The notes beneath the pieces were generated by a model. The model searched no databases. It was not told the origin of the DNA and was given only the letters and a program-made list of their open reading frames with translations. DNA of 64,000 nucleotides from positions 1,674,001 through 1,738,000 of the forward strand of contig NZ_AP012334.1 in the NCBI RefSeq assembly GCF_001042695.1, given 5' to 3'. The stretch's first letter is position 1; each line of letters opens with the position of its first letter. Made by a program: the position numbers and the translations under genes. The DNA is from Scardovia inopinata JCM 12537 (GTDB lineage Bacteria; Actinomycetota; Actinomycetes; Actinomycetales; Bifidobacteriaceae). Shown piece by piece: positions 13,601 through 23,400 of this stretch.

Positions 13601-14905
13601 TTAATCATCAATCAGACTGTGTAAAGAAATAATTTGCTCACGGGTAGCTCCGACTCCAATAGCAGAAATCCTGCAGGCAGACAGCTCTTCCAGCCGTCTG
13701 ACATAATTCTGCGTTGTTCGAGGAAGATCCTCAAAATGGCGAACAGTGCTAATATCTTCATCCCAGCCGGGCATGTACTCATAAATTGGCCTGGCGGTAG
13801 AAAAAGCTTCCTGGTCGGTCGGCATGTTTTCATGCCGGCTGACTGTCCCGTCGGCATTCTGAACCTCATAAGCCACGCAAATAGGGATAGTTTTCAGACC
13901 AGTAAGAACATCCAGCTTAGTAAGCACTATGTCAGTCAGACCATTGACTTCCGTGGCATACCGGTTGATAACAGCATCAAACCAGCCACAGCGGCGGGGA
14001 CGGCCAGTGGTCACCCCATATTCATGGCCGTGCGCCCGAAGCCACTCTCCCCCCTGCCCATCAAGCTCTGTAGGGAAAGGCCCCTCCCCCACACGGGTGA
14101 TGTAAGCCTTGGACACACCAACAACGCGGTCTATCTTAGTGGGACCAACACCAGTTCCTGTACAGGCACCACCGGCAGTGGGATTGGATGAAGTCACGAA
14201 GGGATAGGTGCCATGATCGATATCGAGCATAGTGGCTTGTCCGCCTTCAAAAAGGACCGTCTTCCCCTGGTCGAGGGCCGCATTCAACACATGCTGGGTA
14301 TTAGCCACATAAGGCTTTAGCCTGGCACCCAGGGCCAGAAGCTCCTGGGTGGTCTGATCAATATCAATGGCTCTGCGGTTGTAGAGCTTGACCAGCATCT
14401 GATTTTTCTGGTGGAGGGAAGCCTCTACTTTATCTCTCAGGCTGTCTGGGTGGTAAAGATCATGGACTCGAATACCCACTCGATTAATTTTGTCTGCGTA
14501 CGTTGGACCAATACCGCGGCCTGTAGTGCCAATCTTACGCTTGCCCAGAAAACGTTCTGTAACCTTGTCAATCACCCGGTCATATGGGGCAATAATATGG
14601 GCGCTGTCAGATACTAGGAGCCGGGAGCAATCAAGGCCGCGAGCCTGTAGGCCATCAATTTCTTGGAAAAGAACTTCTAGGTCAATCACGACTCCGTTGC
14701 CGATAACCGGAATTACCTGAGGATTAATAATTCCGGAAGGAAGCAGGTGAAGGGCGTAGGTCTCATCACCGACTACTACCGTATGACCGGCATTGTTGCC
14801 CCCGTTGAAGCGGGCAACATAATCGACCTTTGTCCCTATGAGATCGGTCGCCTTCCCCTTACCTTCATCGCCCCACTGGGCACCAATAAGAACAATTCCC
14901 GCCAT
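13601..14905 (-). CDS. purA: Adenylosuccinate synthetase
   Basis: 434 residues, the usual family length. It catalyses GTP-dependent ligation of IMP and aspartate, the first step from IMP to AMP. The start [19 protein letters not shown] contains the phosphate-binding loop with catalytic Asp13, and GNNAGHTV supplies His41. The IMP-binding [13 protein letters not shown] block is present. AAAGGGG precedes the ATG by about six bases. It follows the fba gene by 95 bases on the same strand. No purine riboswitch is evident in that gap. Confidence 0.97.
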   Translation of the reverse strand: MAGIVLIGAQWGDEGKGKATDLIGTKVDYVARFNGGNNAGHTVVVGDETYALHLLPSGIINPQVIPVIGNGVVIDLEVLFQEIDGLQARGLDCSRLLVSDSAHIIAPYDRVIDKVTERFLGKRKIGTTGRGIGPTYADKINRVGIRVHDLYHPDSLRDKVEASLHQKNQMLVKLYNRRAIDIDQTTQELLALGARLKPYVANTQHVLNAALDQGKTVLFEGGQATMLDIDHGTYPFVTSSNPTAGGACTGTGVGPTKIDRVVGVSKAYITRVGEGPFPTELDGQGGEWLRAHGHEYGVTTGRPRRCGWFDAVINRYATEVNGLTDIVLTKLDVLTGLKTIPICVAYEVQNADGTVSRHENMPTDQEAFSTARPIYEYMPGWDEDISTVRHFEDLPRTTQNYVRRLEELSACRISAIGVGATREQIISLHSLIDD

Positions 14906-15000
14906 AGTATCCCCTTTCGTGGTCTCTTATCTGCCGGCTCCTGCCTGACAATCTCCTAGTCGATTGACATATTACCTGTTTTTCAGCGCTCTCGGCCTTA

Positions 15001-16062
15001 TCAGCGTAAAGCCTTGCCGGCAGAGCCCAGACTAATGCAGGCCTCTACGACCCTCTTTGCCATGGAATCCTCGGCTTCCCGACCCCATGATCTGGGGTCA
15101 TACGCAGCCTTGTCGCCAATCGATCCGTCAATTTTCAGCACCTTGTCATAATTGCTGAACATGTGCCCTGCCACCGCACGAGTGAAGGCATACTGAGTAT
15201 CGGTATCAATATTCATTTTCACCACACCGTGAGAAACAGCCTCAGCAATTTCCGCCGGTAAAGAGCCCGAACCACCATGGAAAACCAAGAGGAAAGGCTT
15301 GCCGTCGGGAGCCTGAGGGCTGGGAGAAGAAATCAGCCCCTGATTGATTTCCTTTTGGGTTTCAGACTGAATTTTGCCCAGCAGACCAGGCCTAAGCTTT
15401 ACATAGCCAGGCTTGTAAGATCCATGAACATTCCCAAAGGTAAATGCGGCCATGTACCGACCCCGCTCACCCATTCCCAAACGCTGAGCAACGGCAAAAG
15501 CATCCTGAGGGGTGGAATAGAGCTTATCGTCAATAGCCCCGGTAACCCCATCCTCCTCACCACCGACAGCGCCAATCTCAATTTCCAGAATGGTATGAGC
15601 CTTAACAGACTGATCCAGGAGCTCCTCAGCAATAGCCAGATTTTCTGACAGACTCACAGCAGATCCGTCCCACATGTGCGATTGGAAAGTTGGCTCATGG
15701 CCACCTGCTACTTCTTCTTGCTCAATAGCCAGCAGGGGACGAACCCATTCATCCAGATATTGCTTAGCGCAATGATCCGTATGAAGAGCAATAGTGTTGT
15801 TAGGATACCGTGCGGCAACCTCATGAGCATAACGGGCCAGGGCCAAAGAGCCCGTAACCCGGTCTGCCACTCGCTGTCCGGACAAATAAGCGGCAGATCC
15901 CACAGAAATCTGAATAATCCCATCCGATTGAGCGTCGGCAAACCCCTGCAGGGCTGCATTCAAGGTTTGTGTACTGGTTACATTGATGGCAGGGTATGCA
16001 TATCCGCCCTTACGAGCCTCATCGAGCATGTGGGCGTATCGTTCCGGAGTTGCAATAGTCAT
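15001..16062 (-). CDS. fba: Class II fructose-bisphosphate aldolase
   Basis: 353 residues from the ATG at 16062. Zn-dependent cleavage of fructose 1,6-bisphosphate to glyceraldehyde 3-phosphate and dihydroxyacetone phosphate. Class II signatures are LHTDHCAK (metal His and catalytic Asp), EIEIGAVGGEEDG, the FHGGSGS phosphate loop, and NIDTDTQ. The ATG six codons further upstream is possible, but the 16062 start gives the family-typical MTIATPERY. A TGGGATAAT extended -10-like box ends six bases before it, so the transcript may be leaderless. In bifidobacteria, where the phosphoketolase pathway dominates, FBA probably serves gluconeogenic flow. Confidence 0.95.
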   Translation of the reverse strand: MTIATPERYAHMLDEARKGGYAYPAINVTSTQTLNAALQGFADAQSDGIIQISVGSAAYLSGQRVADRVTGSLALARYAHEVAARYPNNTIALHTDHCAKQYLDEWVRPLLAIEQEEVAGGHEPTFQSHMWDGSAVSLSENLAIAEELLDQSVKAHTILEIEIGAVGGEEDGVTGAIDDKLYSTPQDAFAVAQRLGMGERGRYMAAFTFGNVHGSYKPGYVKLRPGLLGKIQSETQKEINQGLISSPSPQAPDGKPFLLVFHGGSGSLPAEIAEAVSHGVVKMNIDTDTQYAFTRAVAGHMFSNYDKVLKIDGSIGDKAAYDPRSWGREAEDSMAKRVVEACISLGSAGKALR

Positions 16063-16068
16063 ATTCCT

Positions 16069-16077
16069 ATTATCCCA
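16069..16077 (-). promoter_or_regulatory. Candidate extended -10 of a leaderless fba transcript
   Basis: On the minus strand TGGGATAAT is followed by aggaat and then the fba ATG (16062), which places the expected transcription start on the start codon. The only Shine-Dalgarno-like AGGA is two bases from the ATG, too close for normal use. No good -35 is visible. Confidence 0.4.
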
Positions 16078-16198
16078 CACATGAACTACATGAAAAAGCC
16101 TTTTATCTCAAAAAGATAAGAGGCAGACTAATCTGAGCCGTAAACTGACTGGCCGCAGGAAAAATCAGCAAGAATTACCGAAACTACTCTACAGTAAA

Positions 16199-16903
16199 TT
16201 AATCCTGAAGCTCGTAACCGGCAGCATCGCGATGCCAGGGAGAGCCAGGCTTGGATGAAAGAATGAGGATAGCCTCGACCAAAGCCCATATCCCAGAGAC
16301 AAGAGGACCAACAATGATAATCCATCCAATCAGGGTCAACAGAAGCTGAGCGACAGCCTTGGAAGTATTCCCCAAATAGAAATTGTGAACCCCAAGATAG
16401 CCAAGGAAAATGCCCAAAAGACCGGCAGCAAGCTTGGAATGAGTGCCGACTAAATAAGCAAATTGAGGAGCATACGCAATCGGCTGAGCATACGGACCAG
16501 GCTGAGCATACGGATACGGGCCCGGCTGAGCATAAGGATTCTGTGGTGGAGCATATTGATTCTGAGGCTGACTATACGGGTTCTGAGGCTGAGCATAAGG
16601 ATTCTGCTGGTTATACCCATCGTAGGAAGTATTATATCCTCCCTGATCAGCACCGAAATGAGCTCCATAAGAAGCAGCATCAGGTTGATTATACGCGGCA
16701 GATGAAGCTGATGATGGAGCTGATGGATTTGGAGCAGTCTGTCCAGGCACATAAGAACTGGCAGAAGGAGCATTCGCTGGGTCTCCTACCGTGCTTGCTG
16801 TCCCCTCAAACGACGTTTGGGAAACCCCATAGCCCTGCTGCTGGTCCGTATTCTGATAGTTTACAGACCCATCTTCAAAAGTATTATTACTATTTTCTTC
16901 CAT
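16199..16903 (-). CDS. TM2-domain membrane protein with Pro/Gln/Tyr-rich N-terminal region
   Basis: 234 residues. The first ~155 are low-complexity, rich in Ser/Asn then in repeated PQNPYAQP/PGPYAQP units, and probably disordered. Residues ~158-220 match the TM2 domain (KLAAGLLGIFLGYLGVHNFY and two hydrophobic helices with a GW turn). TM2 proteins of this shape are common in Actinobacteria and their function is unknown. The start is near GAGGAC. The gene stands alone between fba and tRNA-Gly, preceded on its strand by the tRNA. Confidence 0.85.
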   Translation of the reverse strand: MEENSNNTFEDGSVNYQNTDQQQGYGVSQTSFEGTASTVGDPANAPSASSYVPGQTAPNPSAPSSASSAAYNQPDAASYGAHFGADQGGYNTSYDGYNQQNPYAQPQNPYSQPQNQYAPPQNPYAQPGPYPYAQPGPYAQPIAYAPQFAYLVGTHSKLAAGLLGIFLGYLGVHNFYLGNTSKAVAQLLLTLIGWIIIVGPLVSGIWALVEAILILSSKPGSPWHRDAAGYELQD

Positions 16904-17010
16904 GTCCTCAATGTACCAAAAGAGAGGGAACTCTGCCAGTTAGTGTCTCATTAAAAAGAGAAAAAAGAATTTTTAACGCTGCAACTAAAAAATAGAGACT
17001 TACCAGAAGA

Positions 17011-17080
17011 GCGGATGACGGGAATCGAACCCGCCTTTACAGCTTGGGAAGCTGTCGTTCTACCTATGAACTACATCCGC
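17011..17080 (-). tRNA. tRNA-Gly, anticodon CCC
   Basis: 70 nt. The acceptor stem GCGGATG pairs with CATCCGC. The anticodon stem ACAGC/GCTGT encloses the loop TTCCCAA, giving anticodon CCC (reads GGG). The T arm GCGGG-TTCGATT-CCCGT is intact. The 3' CCA is not encoded. Confidence 0.95.
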
Positions 17081-17129
17081 ACAAACATCGTTGCCAAACC
17101 AGCTGATAAAAGCCGGGAGAAAGTTGAAG

Positions 17130-17158
17130 ATTATGTCCTCAACTTGTTTCGCATTCAA
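17130..17158 (-). promoter_or_regulatory. Promoter of tRNA-Gly
   Basis: On the minus strand TTGAAT (-35), 17 bases, CATAAT (-10) is followed about 50 bases later by the tRNA 5' end. Spacing and hexamers fit a housekeeping sigma promoter. Confidence 0.55.
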
Positions 17159-17270
17159 GGCAACGACACCAGTGTAGCATAGGGACGAACCGGCCGACAC
17201 CAGCGAGTCCGACCTCACGCTTTATGCCACAGGGCTGCTCCAGGGATTGCTTCAGAAAGAGCTGGTGGAA

Positions 17271-18212
17271 CTAGTGCTGTAGATAGGGCTCAGAAACCGG
17301 CCCCTGCTGCAGAGAAGACTGTCCATACATCTGAGCCTGCATCTCTTCCAGTCGGGCAATCCGGTCTGCGGTCGGAGGATGAGTGGAGAAGAGCCGGCTT
17401 ACAGCCTCAGCATTAAAAGGACTGGCAATCATAAGAGCAGACATGGTCCTGGTGGAATTATTTACCTTCATGGGAGCCCGGCTAACCCCGGCTTCAATCT
17501 TCTGCAGGGCATCCGCTAAAGCCTGAGGGTCTTCTGTCAGCTTGCTGCCGTCTTCATCCGCATCGTACTCCCGGGTGCGGGAGATAGCCATCTGAATGAG
17601 CGAAGCGCCAATAGGAGCCAGAATCATGGCCAGGAGAGCACCAAGAGGGCTGCTGGAGCGATCATTATCCCTGTCTGAGCCACCGAAATACATGAGCGAA
17701 TATCCCAGATAGGTAATTACCATGGACATGGCTGAGGCTATGGATGATGTGAGGATGTCATGATTGTATACATGCATGAGTTCATGCCCCAGAACTCCGC
17801 GAATTTCCCGATAGTTCAGAATCTGCAGAATTCCTTCGGTACAGCATACTGCAGCATGACGTTCATTGCGGCCGGTTGCGAAAGCGTTGGGAGACTGAGT
17901 CGGAGCAATGTAGATTCGCGGCATTGGCTTGCCTGCCTTAGAAGAGAGCTCACGAACAATGGCATAGAGATTAGGAGCTTCCTGCTCAGAAACCTCTCTA
18001 GCGCCCATGGATGCGGTAGCTAATTTGTCAGAAAACCAATAGGAGCTGAAGGTCATAACCACTGCGATAATCAGGTAATAAACAAGCGATGATCTGCTGG
18101 CTCCGGTTGCATACCAGATAAGGAAAATAACCGCCCACATCAGGCCAAAAAGGGTTATGGTTTTCAGCCCGTTGGCGTGACCATGAACGTGGAATTTCTG
18201 AGTAGTCATCAT
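17271..18212 (-). CDS. htpX: HtpX-like membrane zinc metalloprotease (M48)
   Basis: 313 residues. Membrane-anchored protease for quality control of misfolded membrane proteins. Hydrophobic helices at ~17-37 and ~42-60, then the HELMH zinc motif (His143, Glu144, His147) and the third ligand in TREYDADEDG (Glu215). Two more hydrophobic stretches lie between these motifs. FATGRNERHAAVCCTEGIL and the late STHPPTADRI block are characteristic. AAAGGA lies upstream of two consecutive ATGs (18212, 18209) and either could be used. A short Gln/Ser tail follows the conserved domain. Confidence 0.93.
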   Translation of the reverse strand: MMTTQKFHVHGHANGLKTITLFGLMWAVIFLIWYATGASRSSLVYYLIIAVVMTFSSYWFSDKLATASMGAREVSEQEAPNLYAIVRELSSKAGKPMPRIYIAPTQSPNAFATGRNERHAAVCCTEGILQILNYREIRGVLGHELMHVYNHDILTSSIASAMSMVITYLGYSLMYFGGSDRDNDRSSSPLGALLAMILAPIGASLIQMAISRTREYDADEDGSKLTEDPQALADALQKIEAGVSRAPMKVNNSTRTMSALMIASPFNAEAVSRLFSTHPPTADRIARLEEMQAQMYGQSSLQQGPVSEPYLQH

Positions 18213-18453
18213 GCTATTCCTTTACAGTTTTCGATTACCCCGGTTATTTAACCTGGTTACTGAATGCAAGTATACCGTCTGCCTAAAGTTTAGCATTTCT
18301 TCATTATCCTTCATCATCGTTTTTTCAGACAGTGGATGTCATTCATACCATTCAAGAAATACCCTGTTTATGTGTATAAAATAAATTCAATAGAATATTT
18401 AATAGAATAAGAAGTGGTAAAATGAACAAATTAGGATAGGTTGGTGCACAATT
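18213..18453. other. AT-rich intergenic region between htpX and the frameshifted ORF
   Basis: About 240 bases, AT-rich toward the right, divergent between htpX and the small ORF. A five-codon frame (ATG at 18422, MNKLG) precedes the ORF. No convincing promoter, riboswitch or repeat is seen. Confidence 0.3.
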
Positions 18454-18703
18454 ATGGAAAATACATGGACAGAGCGGATAAAAATCTATAAATTGGCTAC
18501 AGACTTTAGGGATATTATTAATAAACGTACTTGTTTATTCTTTAATAAGAATCCTTATTTTCTTCCATGGGAGTATCTACCAGGCCTGTCACTCATCCTA
18601 TATGCTTCCGGAAACGATTGCTTTCAGCCTTCTTATGACTTTACCTTTCCTTTATTCCCAAGTGCATAGCAGTAAGCAGAATAAACGCTCCAAAAATAGC
18701 TAA
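18454..18703 (+). pseudogene. Frameshifted small membrane protein ORF
   Basis: The open frame from ATG 18454 (71 codons) becomes an unremarkable sequence after residue 10. If one A is removed from the five-A run at 18480-18484, the frame continues to a stop at 18701-18703. It would then encode about 82 residues with two hydrophobic segments (LGILLINVLVYSLIRILIFF and ETIAFSLLMTLPFLY) and a basic Ser/Lys/Asn tail, a much more protein-like product. This suggests a frameshifted gene, slippage-dependent expression, or a sequencing error. No clear ribosome binding site precedes the ATG. No family is recognised. Confidence 0.4.
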
Positions 18704-18787
18704 AAATAGCCAGAAATAAGCAAGCCGGCGGGATAGATGGTGGGATAGACTGCCGGATAGATAGCAAAAGAAGTCACTGCCCTTGAT

Positions 18788-20323
18788 TCACTGTCCCTGA
18801 TATTCCTGCCGGCCAATTGCCCTGAGCTGATCAGAATCAATTACCTTAATATGCTCGCGACCAACCGCAGCCCCCTGGGACCGCTCATAGGCATCTATCC
18901 GCTTCCAGGCCTGGTAATCAAGGGGAGACAGGCCTCGTTCAGCCAACAGATCATCAATCGTGTCGGATCCATGCGGGGCAACATGCCCGCCCGTGCCTGA
19001 CTGTGCCCAATCCTCAAGAATTTTCCCTACTGTTTCCAAAGCATCGGATTTGGTGGATCCAATCAAGCCCACAGGTCCGCGCTTAGCCCAGCCACTGGCA
19101 TAAACATACGGAAGGGGATGTCCTCCCTGGTCTTCAGGTGCGCTGTAAATCCGCCCGCCCACGTTTGTCAGCGTATAGCGGGCATCGTTATAAGGGATCC
19201 CTGCAACCTGTGCAGGCTTATACCCAATGGCATGGTAAACAGCCTGAACTGGATACTCGGTCACATCGTCAGTGGTTGTCATCTGACCCTGCGGGCTGGT
19301 TTTTGTGCGCTGAACCCGAAGAGCAGTCACCTTTCCATCCTGGCCTACAATTTCCACTGGATTGGAATTAAAATGCAAGTAGAAGGTTCTCCTGGCTTTC
19401 TGCCCCTGAAAATCAAGGCCGCCGGCATCTTCCATGTCAAGCGATAAATCGTGAACAGCAAAAAGCTCTTCCACCATCTGCCGGGTGAGTTTATCCTGGG
19501 CCGCCACCTCCAGGGTCGCTTCATCCATATTGAAATCATTATCATCAGTCACAATCCGGACTCCGGGCAGCTTCTCCAGCTCTCTGAGCTCCTGAACCGA
19601 AAACTTGGCCTGAGCAACTCCCCTGCGGACAAAAACATGAACTTCCTGGGCTTTATTACCCTCCAGACCCTGGTACACATTGTCAGGGATGTCGGTTCCC
19701 AGCAGATCTTCAGGGTAGCGGACCAGGAAACGGGACACATCCATTGCCACGTTCCCTCCGCCAATGACAGCAACCTGCTCAGCATCCAGCGGCCAGAACC
19801 GGGGTGCATCAGGGTAGCCATCGTACCACTCTACAAACCGAGCAGCCCCATAAACTCCCCGCAGATCATGGCCTTTCAGGGTCAGCGGCCGGTCTTCAAC
19901 AGCTCCGGTGGCAAAAATGACAGCATCGTAGCGGTCAGTTACATCCTTCAGCGATAAGTCTTTGCCAAACTCAACATCTGCATAAAGATGTATATGGGGA
20001 TTGTTCAGCGTTTTTTCCAATGCCCCCATAATATATTTGATAGCAGGATGATCAGGAGCAACCCCATAGCGGACCAGGCCAAAGGGAACCGGCAGCTTTT
20101 CGAACAGATCAATGGAAGCATCAGACGGAAGGCCAAGCCGGGCTCCCGACTGCTTCAGCTGACGCAGAAGAATATCTGCCGTATAGACACCAGCCGGTCC
20201 GGCTCCAACCACTGCAACCTTGAGAGGATAACTCTCCGCAGAATTCTGCCCTTCTCCTGCAGTTGTCCCTCTCTCCTGAGTATCTCCCACGGTGGCATTA
20301 GTCTCGGTATTCATACTATTCAT
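18788..20323 (-). CDS. Ferredoxin/adrenodoxin-type NADP+ reductase (FprA-like)
   Basis: 511 residues, slightly longer than the ~455 of mycobacterial FprA because of a 30-residue Thr/Glu/Gly-rich N-terminus. Two-dinucleotide-binding flavoprotein: VAVVGAGPAGVYTADIL (FAD) at ~36, LPVPFGLVRYGVAPDHP typical of the adrenodoxin reductase group, and VAVIGGGNVAMDVSRFL (NADP). It moves electrons between NADPH and ferredoxin. AGGA lies eight bases before the ATG. Preceded on its strand by the giant Ig-like gene after 79 bases that contain a palindromic tandem repeat. Confidence 0.9.
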   Translation of the reverse strand: MNSMNTETNATVGDTQERGTTAGEGQNSAESYPLKVAVVGAGPAGVYTADILLRQLKQSGARLGLPSDASIDLFEKLPVPFGLVRYGVAPDHPAIKYIMGALEKTLNNPHIHLYADVEFGKDLSLKDVTDRYDAVIFATGAVEDRPLTLKGHDLRGVYGAARFVEWYDGYPDAPRFWPLDAEQVAVIGGGNVAMDVSRFLVRYPEDLLGTDIPDNVYQGLEGNKAQEVHVFVRRGVAQAKFSVQELRELEKLPGVRIVTDDNDFNMDEATLEVAAQDKLTRQMVEELFAVHDLSLDMEDAGGLDFQGQKARRTFYLHFNSNPVEIVGQDGKVTALRVQRTKTSPQGQMTTTDDVTEYPVQAVYHAIGYKPAQVAGIPYNDARYTLTNVGGRIYSAPEDQGGHPLPYVYASGWAKRGPVGLIGSTKSDALETVGKILEDWAQSGTGGHVAPHGSDTIDDLLAERGLSPLDYQAWKRIDAYERSQGAAVGREHIKVIDSDQLRAIGRQEYQGQ

Positions 20324-20370
20324 GGTTTTTATCCTATCGCGTCAAGAGACAGGTGTCACCAGCCTCCAGG

Positions 20371-20406
20371 AATTTTACCCGGGAAATTTTACCCGGGAAA
20401 TTTTAC
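20371..20406. repeat. Palindrome-rich 14-bp tandem repeat at the end of the Ig-like gene
   Basis: The unit aattttacccggga occurs at 20371-20384 and 20385-20398, with a partial third copy to 20406 that includes the stop codon of the giant gene. Each unit contains CCCGGG and AATTTT, so the transcript can fold into several alternative hairpins. It may act as a transcript end or RNA-stability element between the giant gene and fprA; this is inference. Confidence 0.6.
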
Positions 20407-23400
20407 TTCCGGCTGTGGTGGAAGGGGTTTCGCTTGTTCTTATTCGCCTTGTGCCTGTACGCCAGCAGAACCAGAAGGGCAGCTAGCAGGGCCAGGGCAA
20501 AAATTGCCCCGGTCACCAGGCGGTTCATCACCTCAGGTGTATTAACCGCATACTGCCACCAATCGCTGACTATCATGACCCCGCGGTAGGACACTGTCTG
20601 CTTATTTCCAGCCTGATCGACGGCTGCAAGGGTAAGTGTATGCCTGTGCCCATCAGCTTTCAGAGTATAAGTGGGCTGGTTGCTCAGGAAATCCCTCTTG
20701 GACCAGGTCTGTACCTTCTTTCCATCTATATACAGGTTCACTGATTTTGTGGACATGTTGTCCCCAGCCAGAATGGTAAATGCCTTCGAGGGAGCATAAT
20801 AAACCTTTCCCTGATGGATTCCCAGGGCTGACACAGTAGGCTTATGAGCATCCACAGCGAAGTTAACTTCAGCGGCTGCTTTTCTGTCCGCCGACTTGTT
20901 GCTCATGGTATTTTCCGCCAGATTGCCAGCCTGATCGAGGGAAGTGAGCCGAATCCGGTAGTAGCCATCAGATGAGAAGAGGGAAGCCGGCAGAGTATAG
21001 GTGGTCTGTGACCATCCCTTGTCATTGCTGGTTTTGAGTGAATACTGGGAAGCCTTCAAAGTGACCAGGGTCGAATCCTTGGCCAGACTGATTCTGACCG
21101 AATTTTTCAGCAGGCCGCTGACATTGGTTTCTGTAATGGTCACCGACCTGGCTTTCTTGAGGTAGCGGCCGCGCATAGACTGAGTTACTGGATCAAAGGA
21201 GTAGACAGACCCATACCGATTTACCGAAAAAACAAGCTTCCTGGTAACCGCATTCCCAGCCTTATCCACAGCCGACGCAGTCAGAGTATAAAGATCATCA
21301 TACTTAAGCTCGTGGGGGAAATCTCCATAGATAACTTCCTGACTAGTACTGGTTCTATGCACCTGGGGATAGAAAATCATGGTCCCGGAATGATGGGAGG
21401 CCGTAAGCTGATATGTAGTCAAAGCTGAATCCAGGTTCTTGTCGGTTGACAGAATACGGGGAGCAATATGATCCGCGTATGCAGTTTTATCTGCCACTTT
21501 GCCAATGGTGAGCTCCGGCAGGGTTTTATCGATGATAAATTCAGGCTCTGTCAGCTTCTGAGAGCTGTTGTCAGCAAAATCTGACGACGAAAGGGAAATG
21601 GTGTAGTGGCATTCCTGAGTAAAAGCCACTGTGGCCGAATAGATCTTCTCTTTGCTGTCAGGAGAGGAAGTCACCGTCCAGGCGCTGGCCGCAGGGGCAG
21701 GTAAAACTTTCCCGTTCTGATCCTTAGCCGTTACCACAATATGAGTAGCGGCCAGATTGATATTCCTGTCAGAAATTCTGATGAGAGCAATCCGATTGGC
21801 CTTATAATAATTTCCGCTGCGAGAATCATTATTGTTGAAAGTCAGCGAAGCCAGGGGTTTAACCGTATCAATAATGAAAAGTGGCGACTGTGCGCTGGCG
21901 GACAGGCCAGTAGGGTGTACCAGGGAAGCAGATATTTCCCACTGACCGTCGCTGCGGCAGGCAACCTGAGCCGCCCACAAACCCGGGTGACCGGGAATTG
22001 GCGTAAATTTATCCGCCGATACCGACTGCTTGGTCCCATCATGAGTCACTGTCACAACCCTGGCAGATGGATCTGCACTCTTCAGGAGGTCAAAAATAGG
22101 GTCAATCAAGGTTACAGTGGCAGTTCTAGCTGAAGAGAAATACCTGCCATGATGGACCGCATTATTGTCGTAGCTGATGGACAGGCGAGGAGCCTGGGAA
22201 TCAATCACTATCCCCTTTATTTCCTGCTCTTTCACTGTTGAAGGGTAAAGAGATTTTCCCTTATCATTCTTAATAAAATCAGAAAGCTTAATAAGGGTTT
22301 GGTTGCCGGCCTCATCAGAAATTAAAAGAACAGTACCGGCAAAAGTCATTCTCTGGTTACCGCCACGAATAGTGAAAGATATGCTGCCCTGGTGATTATG
22401 CGAACCCGGAGAAGACGCCAGATGAAGAAGAGGAGCCTGCTTGTTTCCCCTGATTGAATTATAGGAAGCAAAGACGGCAGAGGCCGGTTCCAATCCGGAA
22501 GTGGAGTCAGTCACCCCTTCAATGGTCACCGTAACAGGGTTGGAACTGAAAATCCACTGCCCTTTGACCTTTCCTGCCGGCTCCAGGCTGAGTCTGGTCA
22601 CTGCTGGAGCCGTGGTATCGATGAGGAAAGATTCCTTTTGACTGATTTGCCCCCAGAACTCAGCCTGAATGTGATACTTTCCTTCTTCCTTGACTGTCCG
22701 CTCATAAATCAGCAGATCGGGGTCATCTGAAGAATCAGAGGAGATAACTTTCAGGTCAGACAGGGGGACGGCTGTTGTTTGCAGCGGATTATCCTTGATC
22801 TGCTGCTGAACAGTGAGTTTCAGGGAATCTATATGCTTATAAACTTCCAGCCACCTGGTTTTCAGGCTAATTTTCTCCTTCACCGCACCCCGGTAGTAGG
22901 TAGTGTCATCGGTTTTCCTGACCCCTACCTGTTTATCTGCAGGCAGGATAGCAACATGGGGAACCAGCTCACGGGCTGCCTCCTGAGTAGTGACCAAGAG
23001 CGACTGATAGGAAACATTCGATGCCACGCTCAGCAATGCCAGACCCTTCTTATTAGTTGTCAAGGTGTTGCCGGCATAATCGGATGCCTGAAGATACATA
23101 TCAGACAGATCATACAGACCATCATCTTTCAGAGTCAGCTCATAGGTAAGAGTCTTATCCCTGTCCTGGCCGTCTGATGGATTCTTCTGACGAAGCCAGG
23201 GGGTCAGATCCACAGGTTCAGCCTTCTTGTTAAAAGCAGCCTGCCGGGTTCCTGTAATCTTTAGAGATTGGGGATCTATCCGTCCTTTGTCTTGCAGGGT
23301 AAGGGTAATACGAGGTTGATTTTTTACAACCAGAATATCCTCTTTCTTTCCCCCTATTGCCACCCCAGTAGCCAGGCTTCCGTCGGATTTATCTGGTACA

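Noticed and set aside
14906-15000. Possible purine riboswitch upstream of purA
   Set aside because: No three-way junction motif is visible; the gap is short and mostly ordinary leader sequence.
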